DNA of 64,000 nucleotides from an uncultured Bacteroidales bacterium (GCA_944322925.1 CALUQM010000001.1:84192-148191), one strand, 5' to 3'; shown: positions 45,085 through 54,654, counted from the first letter of the stretch. Numbers and translations are program-made. The notes: generated by a model not told the origin, from the letters alone.

Positions 45085-46359
45085 ATGAATCACCTGACAA
45101 GATTTTTGACCGTCATCACTTGTTTTGCATTTGTCGCTAACGGATGCGATATTCTGTCTGACAAGGAATCAGGGAACGAAGATGACTTCGAATATGCGGA
45201 AATACGGATTTCAAAAGATATTATTGTCTTCGAGGAAGGAAACGTGGCCAACAACAGTTTCACCGTAACCTCGAATGTCGGCTGGTACACCGAGTGCGAC
45301 AATCCTTCTCTGGAATTTTCTCCTGAATCCGGTGACAAGGGTACTGCGGAAATCAGGATTTCCGACATCGGCGAAGGTGAAAGCGGGACGATTGCCATAA
45401 TATCTCTCAAGAGATCGCCCGGCGATCCCGTAGTCCGCGAGGAGGTGTATGTGTCGCGAGAGTCCGACAAGCCTGTTCCATGGCCGGAAATGCCTGAGAC
45501 TGTCAAGGCAAACAGCGATTACAAATATGTGACGCATTATGCTACGACCGTAAGGACAGGACAGTACGTGCGCAATTACTCGGCATGCTACGACACAGAA
45601 AGACATAATCCGGTCTGGGTCGCCTATCCCATGCATTCGTGCTATCAGGAAGGAGGCTGGGCACGCACGGAGCCGGATCCGTGGAGACCTGATCCGGATT
45701 TCGAAAGCCATGAGCAGTCCATCATCTACGGTTCGGACTGGAATGACTGGCCGTGGGGCGGCGCGTCTTCGGCCACTGACCGGTATCAGTACTGGAGTCC
45801 GCTCGACAACGGTCCGTTCTTCAGCAGGGGGCATCTGCTCCGATCCGCTGACAGGGGAGGTCACAACACTACTCTCAACATCCAGACTTTCTATCCGACG
45901 AACATAGTTCCGGAAAGACTGCTTTATCCGGATATCCATTCCCGTCTCGAAGACCTGTTGTCCGACAGCTGGACATGCCGGGATACGATTTACGTAGTGG
46001 CCGGCTGCTATTATGAAGACGACGGCTATTATGTTTACGATGCCTGCTCGTATGACACTCATTCATCCCTGTCGAAACGCTGCGATCTGCCTTCGGCGAT
46101 ATACAAGGTCTATCTGAGGACAAAAAGAGGGAATACCGGAAAGCGCATAAGCGACTGCTCCGCGGACGAACTCAAGGCCATCGGATTCTGGATGCCTCAG
46201 GACCTGACCAACCAGGGCAGCATTTCAGGTGGCAACATCAGGGATTTTGCCTGCAGTGTCGATGAAATCGAAGAAAAAACAGGCGGAGAATTCAGGTTCT
46301 TCCCTGAAGTTCCCGCCTCGGTCACTTCCAGCTACAATCCTTCTGACTGGGGTATCTGA
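45085..46359 (+). CDS. Second DNA/RNA non-specific endonuclease-like lipoprotein
   Basis: 424 aa. Lipobox FVANGC with Cys21. A BACON-like beta domain (about 35-130, NNSFTVTSNVGWYTE) precedes a NUC1-type nuclease domain (about 155-415). The active-site segment reads SRGHLLRSADR, so the catalytic histidine and arginine are kept while the usual first Asp of DRGH is Ser; FYPTNIVPERLLYPD holds the metal-binding Asn. The architecture copies the nuclease at 32942 but the sequences are quite different, so they are old paralogues. The gene stands alone and ends nine bases before the convergent galM. Probably active, but the change at the motif makes this less sure. Confidence 0.85.
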   Translation: MNHLTRFLTVITCFAFVANGCDILSDKESGNEDDFEYAEIRISKDIIVFEEGNVANNSFTVTSNVGWYTECDNPSLEFSPESGDKGTAEIRISDIGEGESGTIAIISLKRSPGDPVVREEVYVSRESDKPVPWPEMPETVKANSDYKYVTHYATTVRTGQYVRNYSACYDTERHNPVWVAYPMHSCYQEGGWARTEPDPWRPDPDFESHEQSIIYGSDWNDWPWGGASSATDRYQYWSPLDNGPFFSRGHLLRSADRGGHNTTLNIQTFYPTNIVPERLLYPDIHSRLEDLLSDSWTCRDTIYVVAGCYYEDDGYYVYDACSYDTHSSLSKRCDLPSAIYKVYLRTKRGNTGKRISDCSADELKAIGFWMPQDLTNQGSISGGNIRDFACSVDEIEEKTGGEFRFFPEVPASVTSSYNPSDWGI

Positions 46360-46368
46360 CAAGTCTGT

Positions 46369-47496
46369 TTACTGCCTGACGGAGAATCTGTAAATGCAGA
46401 CGCTGTTGTAGGTTTCTCCCGGGCGCAATACTGCGGACGGCCAGTCAGGCTTGTTCGGGGAGTCGGGATAATGCTGGGTCTCCAGACATACTGCCGACCT
46501 GAAATTGTATGCCTTGCCGTTCTTCCCTGTGACGGATCCGTCCAGGAAGTTGCCGGTATAAACCTGTATGCCCGGTTCATTGGTGCGTACCTCCAGCATG
46601 ATGCCGGTGTCGGGAGAATATACTGAAGCCGCAACCTGCGAAGTGTCCCCGGCTGTGTTCAGCACCCAGTTGTGATCGTATCCGTTTCCGTTGATAGTCT
46701 GCTGGAAATCCGACTCTATGTCGCGCCCTATCGCCTTGGCTTCAGTGAAATCCATCGGTGTGCCCTTTACCGGCAGGATCTCGCCTGTGGTCATGAAAGT
46801 GGAATCGACAGGAGTGAAACTGTCGGCATTTATGTAGAGGATATTGTCGGCGACTGAATGCAGCGGGTCTCCTGAAAGATTGAAATACGAGTGGTTCGTC
46901 ATGTTGATGACGGTAGCCTTGTCCGTTTCCGCCGAATATTCGATTTTCAGTGCATTGTCGTCTGTCAGGGTGTATGTGACCGTAGCTTTGACATGTCCGG
47001 GGAAATTGGCTTCACCGTCCGGCGAGTCGACGGCAAGCTGAAGCATGTTGCCGGAGGCTTTCACGAAGTCGAACACTTTGTACTGCCATCCGTGCGGACC
47101 TCCGTGCAGGCAATGTCCGAAATTGTTCGTCGGCAGCTGGTATTCCTGTCCGTCAACGGTAATCCTTCCCTTGTTTATCCTGTTGGCATAACGGCCGATG
47201 ACAGCGCCGAAATCGCTCGGGACAGTCATGTAGTCCCTTATATTGTCGAAGCCGTGTACGACATCCAGGAAAGTACCGTCCCTGTCCGGGACCATTATGG
47301 AAACGATGCGTCCGCCGAAATTGGTAATGCAGACCTCCATCCCGTTGTCATTGGTCAAGGTGTAGAGTGCGGTCTCCGGGGCGCCCGGTTCCGATATGAA
47401 ATTCCGGGGATCCAGCCCCGAGTCTGTGGTTTGCGGTACCGCAGCACAGCCTGCAATTATTGCAAGCGCTGCAGCAAAAGCCGATACGTGTTTCAT
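46369..47496 (-). CDS. galM: Aldose 1-epimerase, lipoprotein
   Basis: 375 aa. Lipoprotein signal with Cys17 (AIIAGC), which places this mutarotase in the envelope rather than the cytosol. Family segments are NFGGRIVSIMVPDRDG, VIGRYANRI, HGGPHGWQYKVFD (active-site His), and NMTNHSYFNLSG (second active-site His); the catalytic Glu region near the C-terminus is LETQHYPDSPN. It interconverts alpha and beta anomers of sugars, and a periplasmic form is common in Bacteroidota glycan users. The adjacent nifX-like gene is 36 bp upstream on the same strand. Confidence 0.93.
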   Translation of the reverse strand: MKHVSAFAAALAIIAGCAAVPQTTDSGLDPRNFISEPGAPETALYTLTNDNGMEVCITNFGGRIVSIMVPDRDGTFLDVVHGFDNIRDYMTVPSDFGAVIGRYANRINKGRITVDGQEYQLPTNNFGHCLHGGPHGWQYKVFDFVKASGNMLQLAVDSPDGEANFPGHVKATVTYTLTDDNALKIEYSAETDKATVINMTNHSYFNLSGDPLHSVADNILYINADSFTPVDSTFMTTGEILPVKGTPMDFTEAKAIGRDIESDFQQTINGNGYDHNWVLNTAGDTSQVAASVYSPDTGIMLEVRTNEPGIQVYTGNFLDGSVTGKNGKAYNFRSAVCLETQHYPDSPNKPDWPSAVLRPGETYNSVCIYRFSVRQ

Positions 47497-47532
47497 CTGT
47501 CTGAAAATTTTATTTTACGATAACCGGTTTGT

Positions 47533-47937
47533 CTATCCGATATGCCATCCTTCCGGATTGTTCTCGTCCGAATGTGCGCAGCTGTGCCCTTCTTCATGAT
47601 GGCTGCAGGACTCTCCCGAATCTTCCAGTTTCCCGTCAAGATAAGCGTTCAGCACGGTCTCTATGTCTCCGGAACAGCCTCTGATTACTTCTATCCCGCA
47701 GGCGGCGAGCTTTTCGAGGGCTCCGTTTCCCATATTGCCGGCAAGCATTACCGATACGCCTTCCGACTGCAGTTTTTCAGCTATTCCCGACTTGCATCCG
47801 CAAGTGCGTGGCGAAGGTATCTCTTCTCTTTCCAAGATTTTCCCTGAATCGTCCACCGTATAGATGGCATAATACTCGCAATGTCCGAAGTGGTCGTCGA
47901 TGCTGCCGTTTCTTGTCGGCATGGCTATTCTTTTCAT
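47533..47937 (-). CDS. NifX/NafY-type dinitrogenase iron-molybdenum cofactor domain protein
   Basis: 134 aa. The RNase H-like fold of this family is recognised by KRIAMPTRNGSIDDHFGHCEYYAIY at the start, CGCKSGIAEKL, and LAGNMGNGALEKLAACGIEV. The C-terminal 25 residues are a Cys/His-rich tail (SCSHHEEGHSCAHSDE) that looks metal-binding. No nitrogenase genes are in the window; stand-alone members occur in anaerobes and are thought to carry iron-sulfur or metal clusters. A -7 box TATATTTG on the minus strand is at 47968-47961, divergent from ndk. Confidence 0.88.
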   Translation of the reverse strand: MKRIAMPTRNGSIDDHFGHCEYYAIYTVDDSGKILEREEIPSPRTCGCKSGIAEKLQSEGVSVMLAGNMGNGALEKLAACGIEVIRGCSGDIETVLNAYLDGKLEDSGESCSHHEEGHSCAHSDENNPEGWHIG

Positions 47938-48015
47938 CTGTACTGATTTTTAATATCAGACAAATATATCATTATTTTCGTATCTTTGGAACGGACATTA
48001 TAATTAATAACTAAT

Positions 48016-48477
48016 ATGGAACGTACTTTGGTTATCCTGAAACCCGGCGCCCTTCAGAGAGGGCTTGTCGGAGAAGTGATTTCACGTTTCGAGAAAAGGG
48101 GCCTGAAACTTGTCGCAATGAAAATGAAACAGCTCACGCCGGAAATTCTCGACGAACATTATGCCCATCTCAAGGACAGGCCGTTCTTTCCGTGGCTGAA
48201 AGCCGGAATGATGGCTGCTCCTGTCATACTCTGCTGCTGGGAAGGCTTCGAAGCCATAAAGACAGTGCGCGAAATGGCCGGGGCCACTAATGCCCGCAAG
48301 GCCGCACCCGGAACGATACGCGGCGATTACGGCATGAGTTCCCAGGAAAACATAGTCCACACGTCGGACTCTCCGGAAAATGCGAAAATCGAACTGGACA
48401 GGTTCTTCTCTGCCGAGGACTACTGCGAATACCCTTCGCCGCTGCAGCAGTACCTGTATGCCCCCGACGAAAAATAG
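48016..48477 (+). CDS. ndk: Nucleoside diphosphate kinase
   Basis: 153 aa. It transfers the gamma phosphate from ATP to nucleoside diphosphates through a phosphohistidine. The active-site histidine is in NIVHTSDSPENAKIEL (the common form is HGSD, here HTSD). ERTLVILKPGALQRGLVGEVISRFEKRGLKLV is the standard start. Length is as usual for bacteria. A -7 box TATCTTTG lies at 47981-47988, 27 bp upstream. It ends 32 bp before the convergent S15-type hydrolase. Confidence 0.96.
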   Translation: MERTLVILKPGALQRGLVGEVISRFEKRGLKLVAMKMKQLTPEILDEHYAHLKDRPFFPWLKAGMMAAPVILCCWEGFEAIKTVREMAGATNARKAAPGTIRGDYGMSSQENIVHTSDSPENAKIELDRFFSAEDYCEYPSPLQQYLYAPDEK

Positions 48478-48509
48478 CGAAGGAAATCCGTCTGTCAGAG
48501 AATAATCCG

Positions 48510-50411
48510 CTATTCGACTACAGGAAGCATTATACATGACGGTCTGTCTTTCTGATGCCAGACCGTCATTTCTTCCGCTCTGAAATCATCTTCTGCCGCC
48601 TTGTAGATATTACGCACGAACTTCTGCGGATTCCTGTCCGCTATAGGGAACCATGTGCTCTGTATCTGCACCATTACCCTGTGCCCTGGCAGAAACCAGT
48701 GGGCGACATCGTCCATGTCGAATTCTATCCTGACTGTCTCGTCCGGCTTCAGCGGAACGGGATTTTCATAGCTTTCCCTGTATCTTGCCCTGAAAATGTC
48801 TCCTCTGACCAGCATCTGGTATCCTCCCATCTGATATCCGTCCACGTTCATCTTTTCGGAAACTTCATCGTCATATTCGAAATCGGCGGGGTACACATCC
48901 ACGAGTTTTACCACGATGTCGGCATCCGATCCGGTAGTCCGGAAAAAGATGTCGGCCGATACCGGACCTTCGAGTTTTAGCGTATCTTCAAGCGGAGGAG
49001 TGACGAATGTCAGTACGTCAGGCCTTGCAGATGCGAAGCGCTGGTCTTCTACCATGTATTCCCTGGTTCTTTTCCCTATCGGAAATCCTATATGGGGAAC
49101 AGGTTTCTGCGGATCCGACACATAGGAGGAAAACGACTCCGTCTCATCAGGTCGCATGAACGAAAGGCTGTCTCCCTGTCTCAGATACAAGCGTGTACAG
49201 GATACATGTTCGGGCGGCCATGACCTGTATTCTCTTTTAGACTGTCCGCCTGACGGGAAAACCGTGACAGGGGCCGGGGCATCGCCCTTTCCTTCAAGGT
49301 AATGCCTGAAAAACGGATATTCGATGTTCTTCATGAAATATTCCGAAAGTCCTTCGCCGAACCATACGTGGCCCAGATGAGTGTATGAGGTGTTGTGCCA
49401 GCCGCCATGGTACCACGGTCCGTAGACCAGATGCAGCGGAGTGTCCGGAGACTGGCTTCTGATCGTTCCGTAGGTCTGGAGAGCTCCGTAACAGTCATCA
49501 GTGTCGAAGGTCCCGCCGACTACGAGTACTGCCGGCATGATGTCGCGCAGATGCCGGCCCGGGGTCCTTTCCTTCCAGAATGCGTCATAATCCGGATGTT
49601 CCATAATCTGGTGCCAGAAAACGAGGGAATCCTTGAAAGTGGCAGTGATATTCTCCATCGTAGCCTTTTCGAGAAAGAACGAATAGGCGTCTCCCCGTAT
49701 TTTTCCGGCATTGCCTCTGGACTTGACTGAAGGATTGTCCTGATCCCTGTACATCGACCCTCCGAAAGAATAGGTGTCGAGAAGCATCAGCACTCCGTTG
49801 TGGTGTGCGTCGTCTCCCATATACCAGTCGAATACCGGTGCCTGAGGCGATACTGCCTTTATGGCAGGGTGCCCGGACAGGGCCGCCATTATCGCGTAGA
49901 AACCGGGATAGGAGACCCCTGTCACTCCTACGTTTCCGTTGGTGCAGGTATTTTCGAGCAGCCATTCGACTGTGTCGTATGTATCCGAGGCTTCATCTGT
50001 CTGCCTTCCTGTCTTGTGCGGGTTGAACGGGCGGATATTCTCGTATTTCCCTTCGCTCATGTACCTGCCGCGCACATTCTGGAACACTATTATGTACCGG
50101 TTTTCGGCAAAGAAACGCATGTCCTGTCTCAGCGATTTCGTGAATCCTTCTCCGTACGGAGAGCAGGAATAAGGCGTCCGGAGCATTATGATCGGTCTTT
50201 CTTCGTCCATTCCGTCCGGATCTGCCGGAGACTGTCTTACGGGTTCATATATTGCGGTATAGAGTTTCACTCCGTCGCGCATGGAGATCATCACTTCCCT
50301 TTTCGTATAATTCGATTCGATCCATGATTCCGTAATTCCGGCCGCTTCCGGGCTCAGGAAAATGGAAACGGCGAAAATTGCAGCCGCTTTCAACAGGAGA
50401 AATTTTTTCAT
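48510..50411 (-). CDS. Secreted CocE/NonD (S15-type) hydrolase
   Basis: 633 aa from the ATG at 50411 (MKKFLLLK), with a signal peptide; the frame extends to 50465 without support. Alpha/beta-hydrolase domain (about 30-370) with the nucleophile serine in VGVTGVSYPGFYAIMAAL (GxSYxG), the probable acid in GGTFDTDDCYGAL and the probable histidine in GPWYHGGWHNT; a C-terminal jelly-roll domain (about 400-600) typical of Xaa-Pro dipeptidyl-peptidases and cocaine-esterase-type acylases. Substrate is not determined by sequence: peptides with N-terminal X-Pro or esters/amides. A -7 box TAATTTTG lies at 50442-50435 on the minus strand. Confidence 0.9.
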   Translation of the reverse strand: MKKFLLLKAAAIFAVSIFLSPEAAGITESWIESNYTKREVMISMRDGVKLYTAIYEPVRQSPADPDGMDEERPIIMLRTPYSCSPYGEGFTKSLRQDMRFFAENRYIIVFQNVRGRYMSEGKYENIRPFNPHKTGRQTDEASDTYDTVEWLLENTCTNGNVGVTGVSYPGFYAIMAALSGHPAIKAVSPQAPVFDWYMGDDAHHNGVLMLLDTYSFGGSMYRDQDNPSVKSRGNAGKIRGDAYSFFLEKATMENITATFKDSLVFWHQIMEHPDYDAFWKERTPGRHLRDIMPAVLVVGGTFDTDDCYGALQTYGTIRSQSPDTPLHLVYGPWYHGGWHNTSYTHLGHVWFGEGLSEYFMKNIEYPFFRHYLEGKGDAPAPVTVFPSGGQSKREYRSWPPEHVSCTRLYLRQGDSLSFMRPDETESFSSYVSDPQKPVPHIGFPIGKRTREYMVEDQRFASARPDVLTFVTPPLEDTLKLEGPVSADIFFRTTGSDADIVVKLVDVYPADFEYDDEVSEKMNVDGYQMGGYQMLVRGDIFRARYRESYENPVPLKPDETVRIEFDMDDVAHWFLPGHRVMVQIQSTWFPIADRNPQKFVRNIYKAAEDDFRAEEMTVWHQKDRPSCIMLPVVE

Positions 50412-50563
50412 CTCGGTAAATTTTCCCGAATTTACAAAATTATAATTGATTATCGGTAAAAACATCTCCCAAGTTGCTCTTGTGTTTCTTTTGAACTGCC
50501 GTTTTTTCTCCGTTTGCGGAAAAATGATTATCTTCGCTTAGAACATGAAACGGACTTGCCCCA

Positions 50564-51679
50564 ATGGATGATATATTTATTTCTGACGGAAATGCCGTGC
50601 TCAGCCGGATAGTTTTCGGTGACAGGGTTTCCGACATGACGGCGATTCTCGGCATTTGCGCCGGTAAGGAAGACCGTCTCCCACTCTACATAATAACGGA
50701 CAGCAATACGGACCGGTATGCCGATGTTTTGGCGCATGCGGCCGGCGTCATGCACAATGTCGAGGTCTGCGGCCAATATCGGATAGACGCTGCGGAAGAG
50801 TCCAAGACCATGTCTTCCGTGCTTTCCATGGTTTCGTGGCTGCTTGAATCAGGAGCTGACAGAAATGCCTTTCTGCTTGCCGTGGGAGGCGGGATTACTA
50901 CGGACATGGCCGGTTTTGCCGCATCGGTTTTCAAGCGTGGAATCAGATTCGCCTATATGCCGACGACATTGCTTGCCCAGGTGGATGCGGCTATCGGAGG
51001 CAAGACAGGGGTCAATTATGATTCCTACAAGAACATGATCGGGGTAATCAGGCAGCCTGAGTTCACTTTCATCTGTCCTGAAGTACTGGAAACCCTGCCT
51101 TCCCGGGATTTTCTTTCAGGGGCGGCAGAGCTTGTCAAGACATTTCTGATACAGGACGGCGGGAATTACGCAGGCTCGATAGCATTCCTGTCGGAACTCG
51201 GAGAGGCTCGGGACAGGACGGCTTTCCTTAAGGAAAATGCGGCGCGTTTGTCGGAACTGGTACATGCGGCTGCCGCTGTTAAGGCCGGCATAGTTTCGAG
51301 AGACCAGTTCGAGTCCGGTGAAAGACGGAAACTGAATCTGGGACATACTTTCGCCCATGCGATAGAAAAGAATGCCCGGATGGCAGGAGACGATATTTCA
51401 CACGGAGAAGCCGTTTCAATGGGGATTCTGATGGCTGCAACCCTGTCGTGCCGGACAGGTCTTGCCGAAGTCGGGATGGACAATGCACTCAGAAACGATT
51501 TCATGAAGGCCGGACTGGCTGCCGACTGCCCTTATACTGCGGCAAGTCTGGCGGAAGCGATGGCCAAAGACAAGAAAGCCGAGAACGGAAAGATTCATTT
51601 CGTGCTTCTTTCCCGTCCAGGCGATGTGCGGATAGTAGACATGGCGGCGGCCGATGCTGTCGGGATTTTGAACGAATGA
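50564..51679 (+). CDS. aroB: 3-dehydroquinate synthase
   Basis: 371 aa. It converts DAHP to 3-dehydroquinate with NAD and a metal ion. Motifs: VGGGITTDMAGFAASVFKRG (nucleotide loop), YMPTTLLAQVDAAIGGKTGVNY, and metal ligands in GAAELVKTF, LNLGHTFAHAIEK and DISHGEAV. First gene of a shikimate cluster; it is one base from the fused aroD-aroA gene. No leader peptide or riboswitch was found in the 152-bp gap upstream, which holds a near-consensus TATCTTCG (50529-50536). Confidence 0.95.
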   Translation: MDDIFISDGNAVLSRIVFGDRVSDMTAILGICAGKEDRLPLYIITDSNTDRYADVLAHAAGVMHNVEVCGQYRIDAAEESKTMSSVLSMVSWLLESGADRNAFLLAVGGGITTDMAGFAASVFKRGIRFAYMPTTLLAQVDAAIGGKTGVNYDSYKNMIGVIRQPEFTFICPEVLETLPSRDFLSGAAELVKTFLIQDGGNYAGSIAFLSELGEARDRTAFLKENAARLSELVHAAAAVKAGIVSRDQFESGERRKLNLGHTFAHAIEKNARMAGDDISHGEAVSMGILMAATLSCRTGLAEVGMDNALRNDFMKAGLAADCPYTAASLAEAMAKDKKAENGKIHFVLLSRPGDVRIVDMAAADAVGILNE

Positions 51680-51680
51680 T

Positions 51681-53675
51681 ATGATTTGTACCGTAATACA
51701 GAACAAGGACGCTTCCATGATAGAAAAGATAATGGAGAGCGCGGAAATGGTTGAAATACGTCTTGACAGATGCACCCTCGACGACGAGGAGATAATTTCA
51801 TGCTTTGAATCGGATGTGCCTGCGGTAGCCACATGCAGGGTGTCGGAGGTTATGGCCGCCGACCCTTCACTGTCGGAGATCAGGGCGGCAAGCATCTGCG
51901 AGGAGCGGTTGTGCAAGGCAGTCAGGGCCGGGGCAAGATATGTCGACGTGGAAGTCGAGGCTCCGAAATTCATGTCGAAGAGAGTAAAGGCATGCGCCCT
52001 GGAGTACGGCAGCATATTCATCAAGTCGTATCATGACTTTTCAGGCACGCCTGCCTTCGAGGATCTGCGTGAGATTGTGGAAAAATGTATCCGGATAGGG
52101 GCTGATATCGTGAAAATCGTGACGACTGCGGCAACCGTGGAAGATGCGGACCGTGTCCTTTCGCTGTATGATGTTTTCGACCCTGCCGGGCTGATCGCGT
52201 TTTCCATGGGAGAAGCAGGCCGCAGTTCCAGGATGGAATGTCTGGCCAAGGGGGCGCCATACACTTATGCGGCTCTCGCTGAAGGCGATGCTGCAGCTCC
52301 GGGCCAGTGGTCTGCCGGGGAAATGTCCGAGGCCCTGTATGGAGACAGGCGTTTCATAAACGGCTCTGTCCATATACCGTCTTCCAAAAGCTTTGCACAG
52401 AGGGCCATCATTGCGGCCGCTCTTGCAGAGGGTACGTCTCATCTGTCCGGTTATTCTCCTTGCGGGGACAACGAAGCGGCTCTTGCCGTAGCGACCGCTC
52501 TCGGGGCGGAAGTCAAAAAAGACGGGGACAGGCTGACGGTCAGGGGGATAGCCGCATCTCCTGGCTGTGTCGGTATTTCCGTTCTGCATACCGGAGAATC
52601 AGGGCTTCTTACGAGACTTATGATTCCTCTGCTTCCGATGATTTCCAGGACTCCCGTAAAAATCACAGGGGAAAGGACATTGCTCGAACGGCCGCTGAAA
52701 GGGGCGGAGAAGATGATGTCCGCATTCGGGGTGAGACTGGAAAGCGAGACTGGGGACTGCCGCGTTCCCCTCGAAGTCTCCGGTCCTTTGTGCGGAGGGA
52801 AAACCGGAATTTCAGGCAAGGACGGTTCCCAGCTGATTTCCGGACTGCTGATGTCTCTTCCTTTGGGTGACAGATATTCGAATGTCTCGGTGAGCGATCC
52901 CAAAAGCATTCCCTATATGTTCATTACCCTCGACGTGATGAAGAAATTTGGCGTGAAGGTTTCCAATGAGATGTTCGGAGACAAGGCTTTTGCCGAATCG
53001 GGAGGGGACTGGTCCTATTGTGACGAGATAGTGTTCAGAATCAGGGGAGGACAGAGATACAGGGCCGCCGACTTCGCTATTGAGGGCGACTGGAGTTCGG
53101 CCGCCAATTTTCTGGTTGCAGGCGCGGTGTTCGGGAAAGTAGAAATTTCCGGCCTTGACACGGCATCTCTTCAGGCGGACCTTACCATCATGGATATATT
53201 GATGGATGCAGGCGCGAGCCTGTCCCAGACTGACGGCAGTCTCGGACCCGTGACGGTGCAGCGTTCTCCATTGAAGGCGTTTCAGACGGATGCTTCGAAC
53301 TGTCCGGATCTTTTCCCGGCAATTTCCGTCCTTGCCGCATTCTGTCAGGGAACAAGCCGGATTTCCGGGGTCGACAGACTGGCACACAAGGAAAGCGACA
53401 GGGGCAGGGCCATAGTGGCAATGCTCAGGCAGATGGGCGTAAAGGCGGAGACGGAAGGCAACGACCTTGTCATAGAAGGCCATTCGCTGGCATCGCGCAT
53501 ATTGAACGGGAATCTTCTCAAGGGAGGTTCATATACTTCGAGCCATGATCACAGAATGGCGATGGCTCTGGCCGTAGCCGGCCTCGGGGCGGACAGCCCG
53601 ATTGTCGTTGATGACATGGACTGTGTCTCCAAATCATTCCCGGCATTTACTGAATTGTTTAGCAGAATATCATGA
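51681..53675 (+). CDS. Fused type I 3-dehydroquinate dehydratase - EPSP synthase
   Basis: 664 aa, two enzymes of the pathway in one chain. Residues about 1-215 are a type I dehydroquinase with all key residues: Glu in VEIRLDRC, the catalytic His in KSYHDFSG, and the Schiff-base Lys in ADIVKIV. Residues about 230-664 are EPSP synthase: VHIPSSKSFAQRAIIAAALAEG, HTGESGLLTR, DGSQLISGLL, SNCPDLFPAISVLAAF (catalytic Asp), HKESDRG, SSHDHRMAMALAVAG. The reading frame is open across the joint with no stop. Enzymes 3 and 6 of the pathway are joined; AroE and AroK, acting between them, are elsewhere. Stop overlaps the aroC start by 4 bp. Confidence 0.93.
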   Translation: MICTVIQNKDASMIEKIMESAEMVEIRLDRCTLDDEEIISCFESDVPAVATCRVSEVMAADPSLSEIRAASICEERLCKAVRAGARYVDVEVEAPKFMSKRVKACALEYGSIFIKSYHDFSGTPAFEDLREIVEKCIRIGADIVKIVTTAATVEDADRVLSLYDVFDPAGLIAFSMGEAGRSSRMECLAKGAPYTYAALAEGDAAAPGQWSAGEMSEALYGDRRFINGSVHIPSSKSFAQRAIIAAALAEGTSHLSGYSPCGDNEAALAVATALGAEVKKDGDRLTVRGIAASPGCVGISVLHTGESGLLTRLMIPLLPMISRTPVKITGERTLLERPLKGAEKMMSAFGVRLESETGDCRVPLEVSGPLCGGKTGISGKDGSQLISGLLMSLPLGDRYSNVSVSDPKSIPYMFITLDVMKKFGVKVSNEMFGDKAFAESGGDWSYCDEIVFRIRGGQRYRAADFAIEGDWSSAANFLVAGAVFGKVEISGLDTASLQADLTIMDILMDAGASLSQTDGSLGPVTVQRSPLKAFQTDASNCPDLFPAISVLAAFCQGTSRISGVDRLAHKESDRGRAIVAMLRQMGVKAETEGNDLVIEGHSLASRILNGNLLKGGSYTSSHDHRMAMALAVAGLGADSPIVVDDMDCVSKSFPAFTELFSRIS

Positions 53676-54649
53676 ATACTTTTGGCGGAAAATTCAAGGT
53701 CTCCATCTTCGGAGAGTCGCACGGCAGGGCTGTCGGTATCGTTGTAGACGGTGTCCCTGCCGGAATTTCCCTTTCCGAGCAGGACTTCTCGGAAGATATT
53801 TCGAGACGCAAGAGCGGAGCTAAGGGTACGACTCCGAGAATAGAGGACGACAAACCGGAGATTCTCAGCGGGGTCTTCGGAGGAAAGACGACCGGAGCGC
53901 CTCTTACGGTTGTGTTCAGGAACAACAATACGAGGTCTTCCGATTATGAGATTTTCAAGGAGAAACCGCGTCCGGGACATGCGGATTTCGCGGCAGGAGT
54001 GAAATGGGACAATTTCAATGACCCCCGCGGCGGAGGACATTTTTCCGGAAGGCTTACTCTTCCTGTCGTAGCTGCCGGGGTGGTGGCCAAGAAAGCCGTC
54101 GATGATGTCTGTATAAACGCGAGGCTGGTCGAGGTCGGAGGCGTTGCCGGAGGCGAGGATAAATGGAAGGACGTTCTTGACCGGGCCATTGCGGATGGCG
54201 ACTCGCTCGGAGGCATCGTGGAGTGTTCCATAGAAGGGGTGCCGACAGGAGTGGGGGAGCCGTTTTTCGATTCGCTGGAGTCGGTGATTTCCCATGCGGT
54301 CTTCTCGATCCCGGGAGTGCGCGGCATTGAGTTCGGGGACGGATTCCATGCAGCGAGGATGAAAGGTTCCGAGCATAATGATCCGATAACTTCCGAGACG
54401 GGGCATTGCCTTAAAAACGGGGCAGGCGGAATAAACGGCGGTCTCGCAAACGGCAACCCCATAGTCTTCCGGGTGGCTTTCAAGCCTACATCCAGCATCC
54501 GGCGGCCGCAGACTACCTACGATTTTACTACGGGGCGCATGGATACTCTTGAAATTCCGGGCCGGCATGACGTCTGCTTTGCACTCAGGACGCCTGTCGT
54601 CGTGGAAGCCATGGCCGCAATATCTTTGGCCGACCTGATGTTACGTTGA
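53672..54649 (+). CDS. aroC: Chorismate synthase
   Basis: 325 aa FMN-dependent enzyme, removing phosphate from EPSP to give chorismate. Motifs: GKFKVSIFGESHGRAVGIVVDGVPAG, RPGHADF, DPRGGGHFSGRLTLPVVAAG, and RHDVCFALRTPVVVEAMAAI. It is somewhat shorter than the usual about 355 aa but contains all conserved blocks. Starts with the ATG at 53672 inside the stop of the fused aroD-aroA gene (ATGA overlap). Confidence 0.96.
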   Translation: MNTFGGKFKVSIFGESHGRAVGIVVDGVPAGISLSEQDFSEDISRRKSGAKGTTPRIEDDKPEILSGVFGGKTTGAPLTVVFRNNNTRSSDYEIFKEKPRPGHADFAAGVKWDNFNDPRGGGHFSGRLTLPVVAAGVVAKKAVDDVCINARLVEVGGVAGGEDKWKDVLDRAIADGDSLGGIVECSIEGVPTGVGEPFFDSLESVISHAVFSIPGVRGIEFGDGFHAARMKGSEHNDPITSETGHCLKNGAGGINGGLANGNPIVFRVAFKPTSSIRRPQTTYDFTTGRMDTLEIPGRHDVCFALRTPVVVEAMAAISLADLMLR

Positions 54650-54654
54650 AGAAA

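Noticed and set aside
50545-50571. Leader peptide ahead of aroB (MKRTCPNG)
   Set aside because: No aromatic codons, overlaps the aroB start, and no terminator/antiterminator pair nearby.
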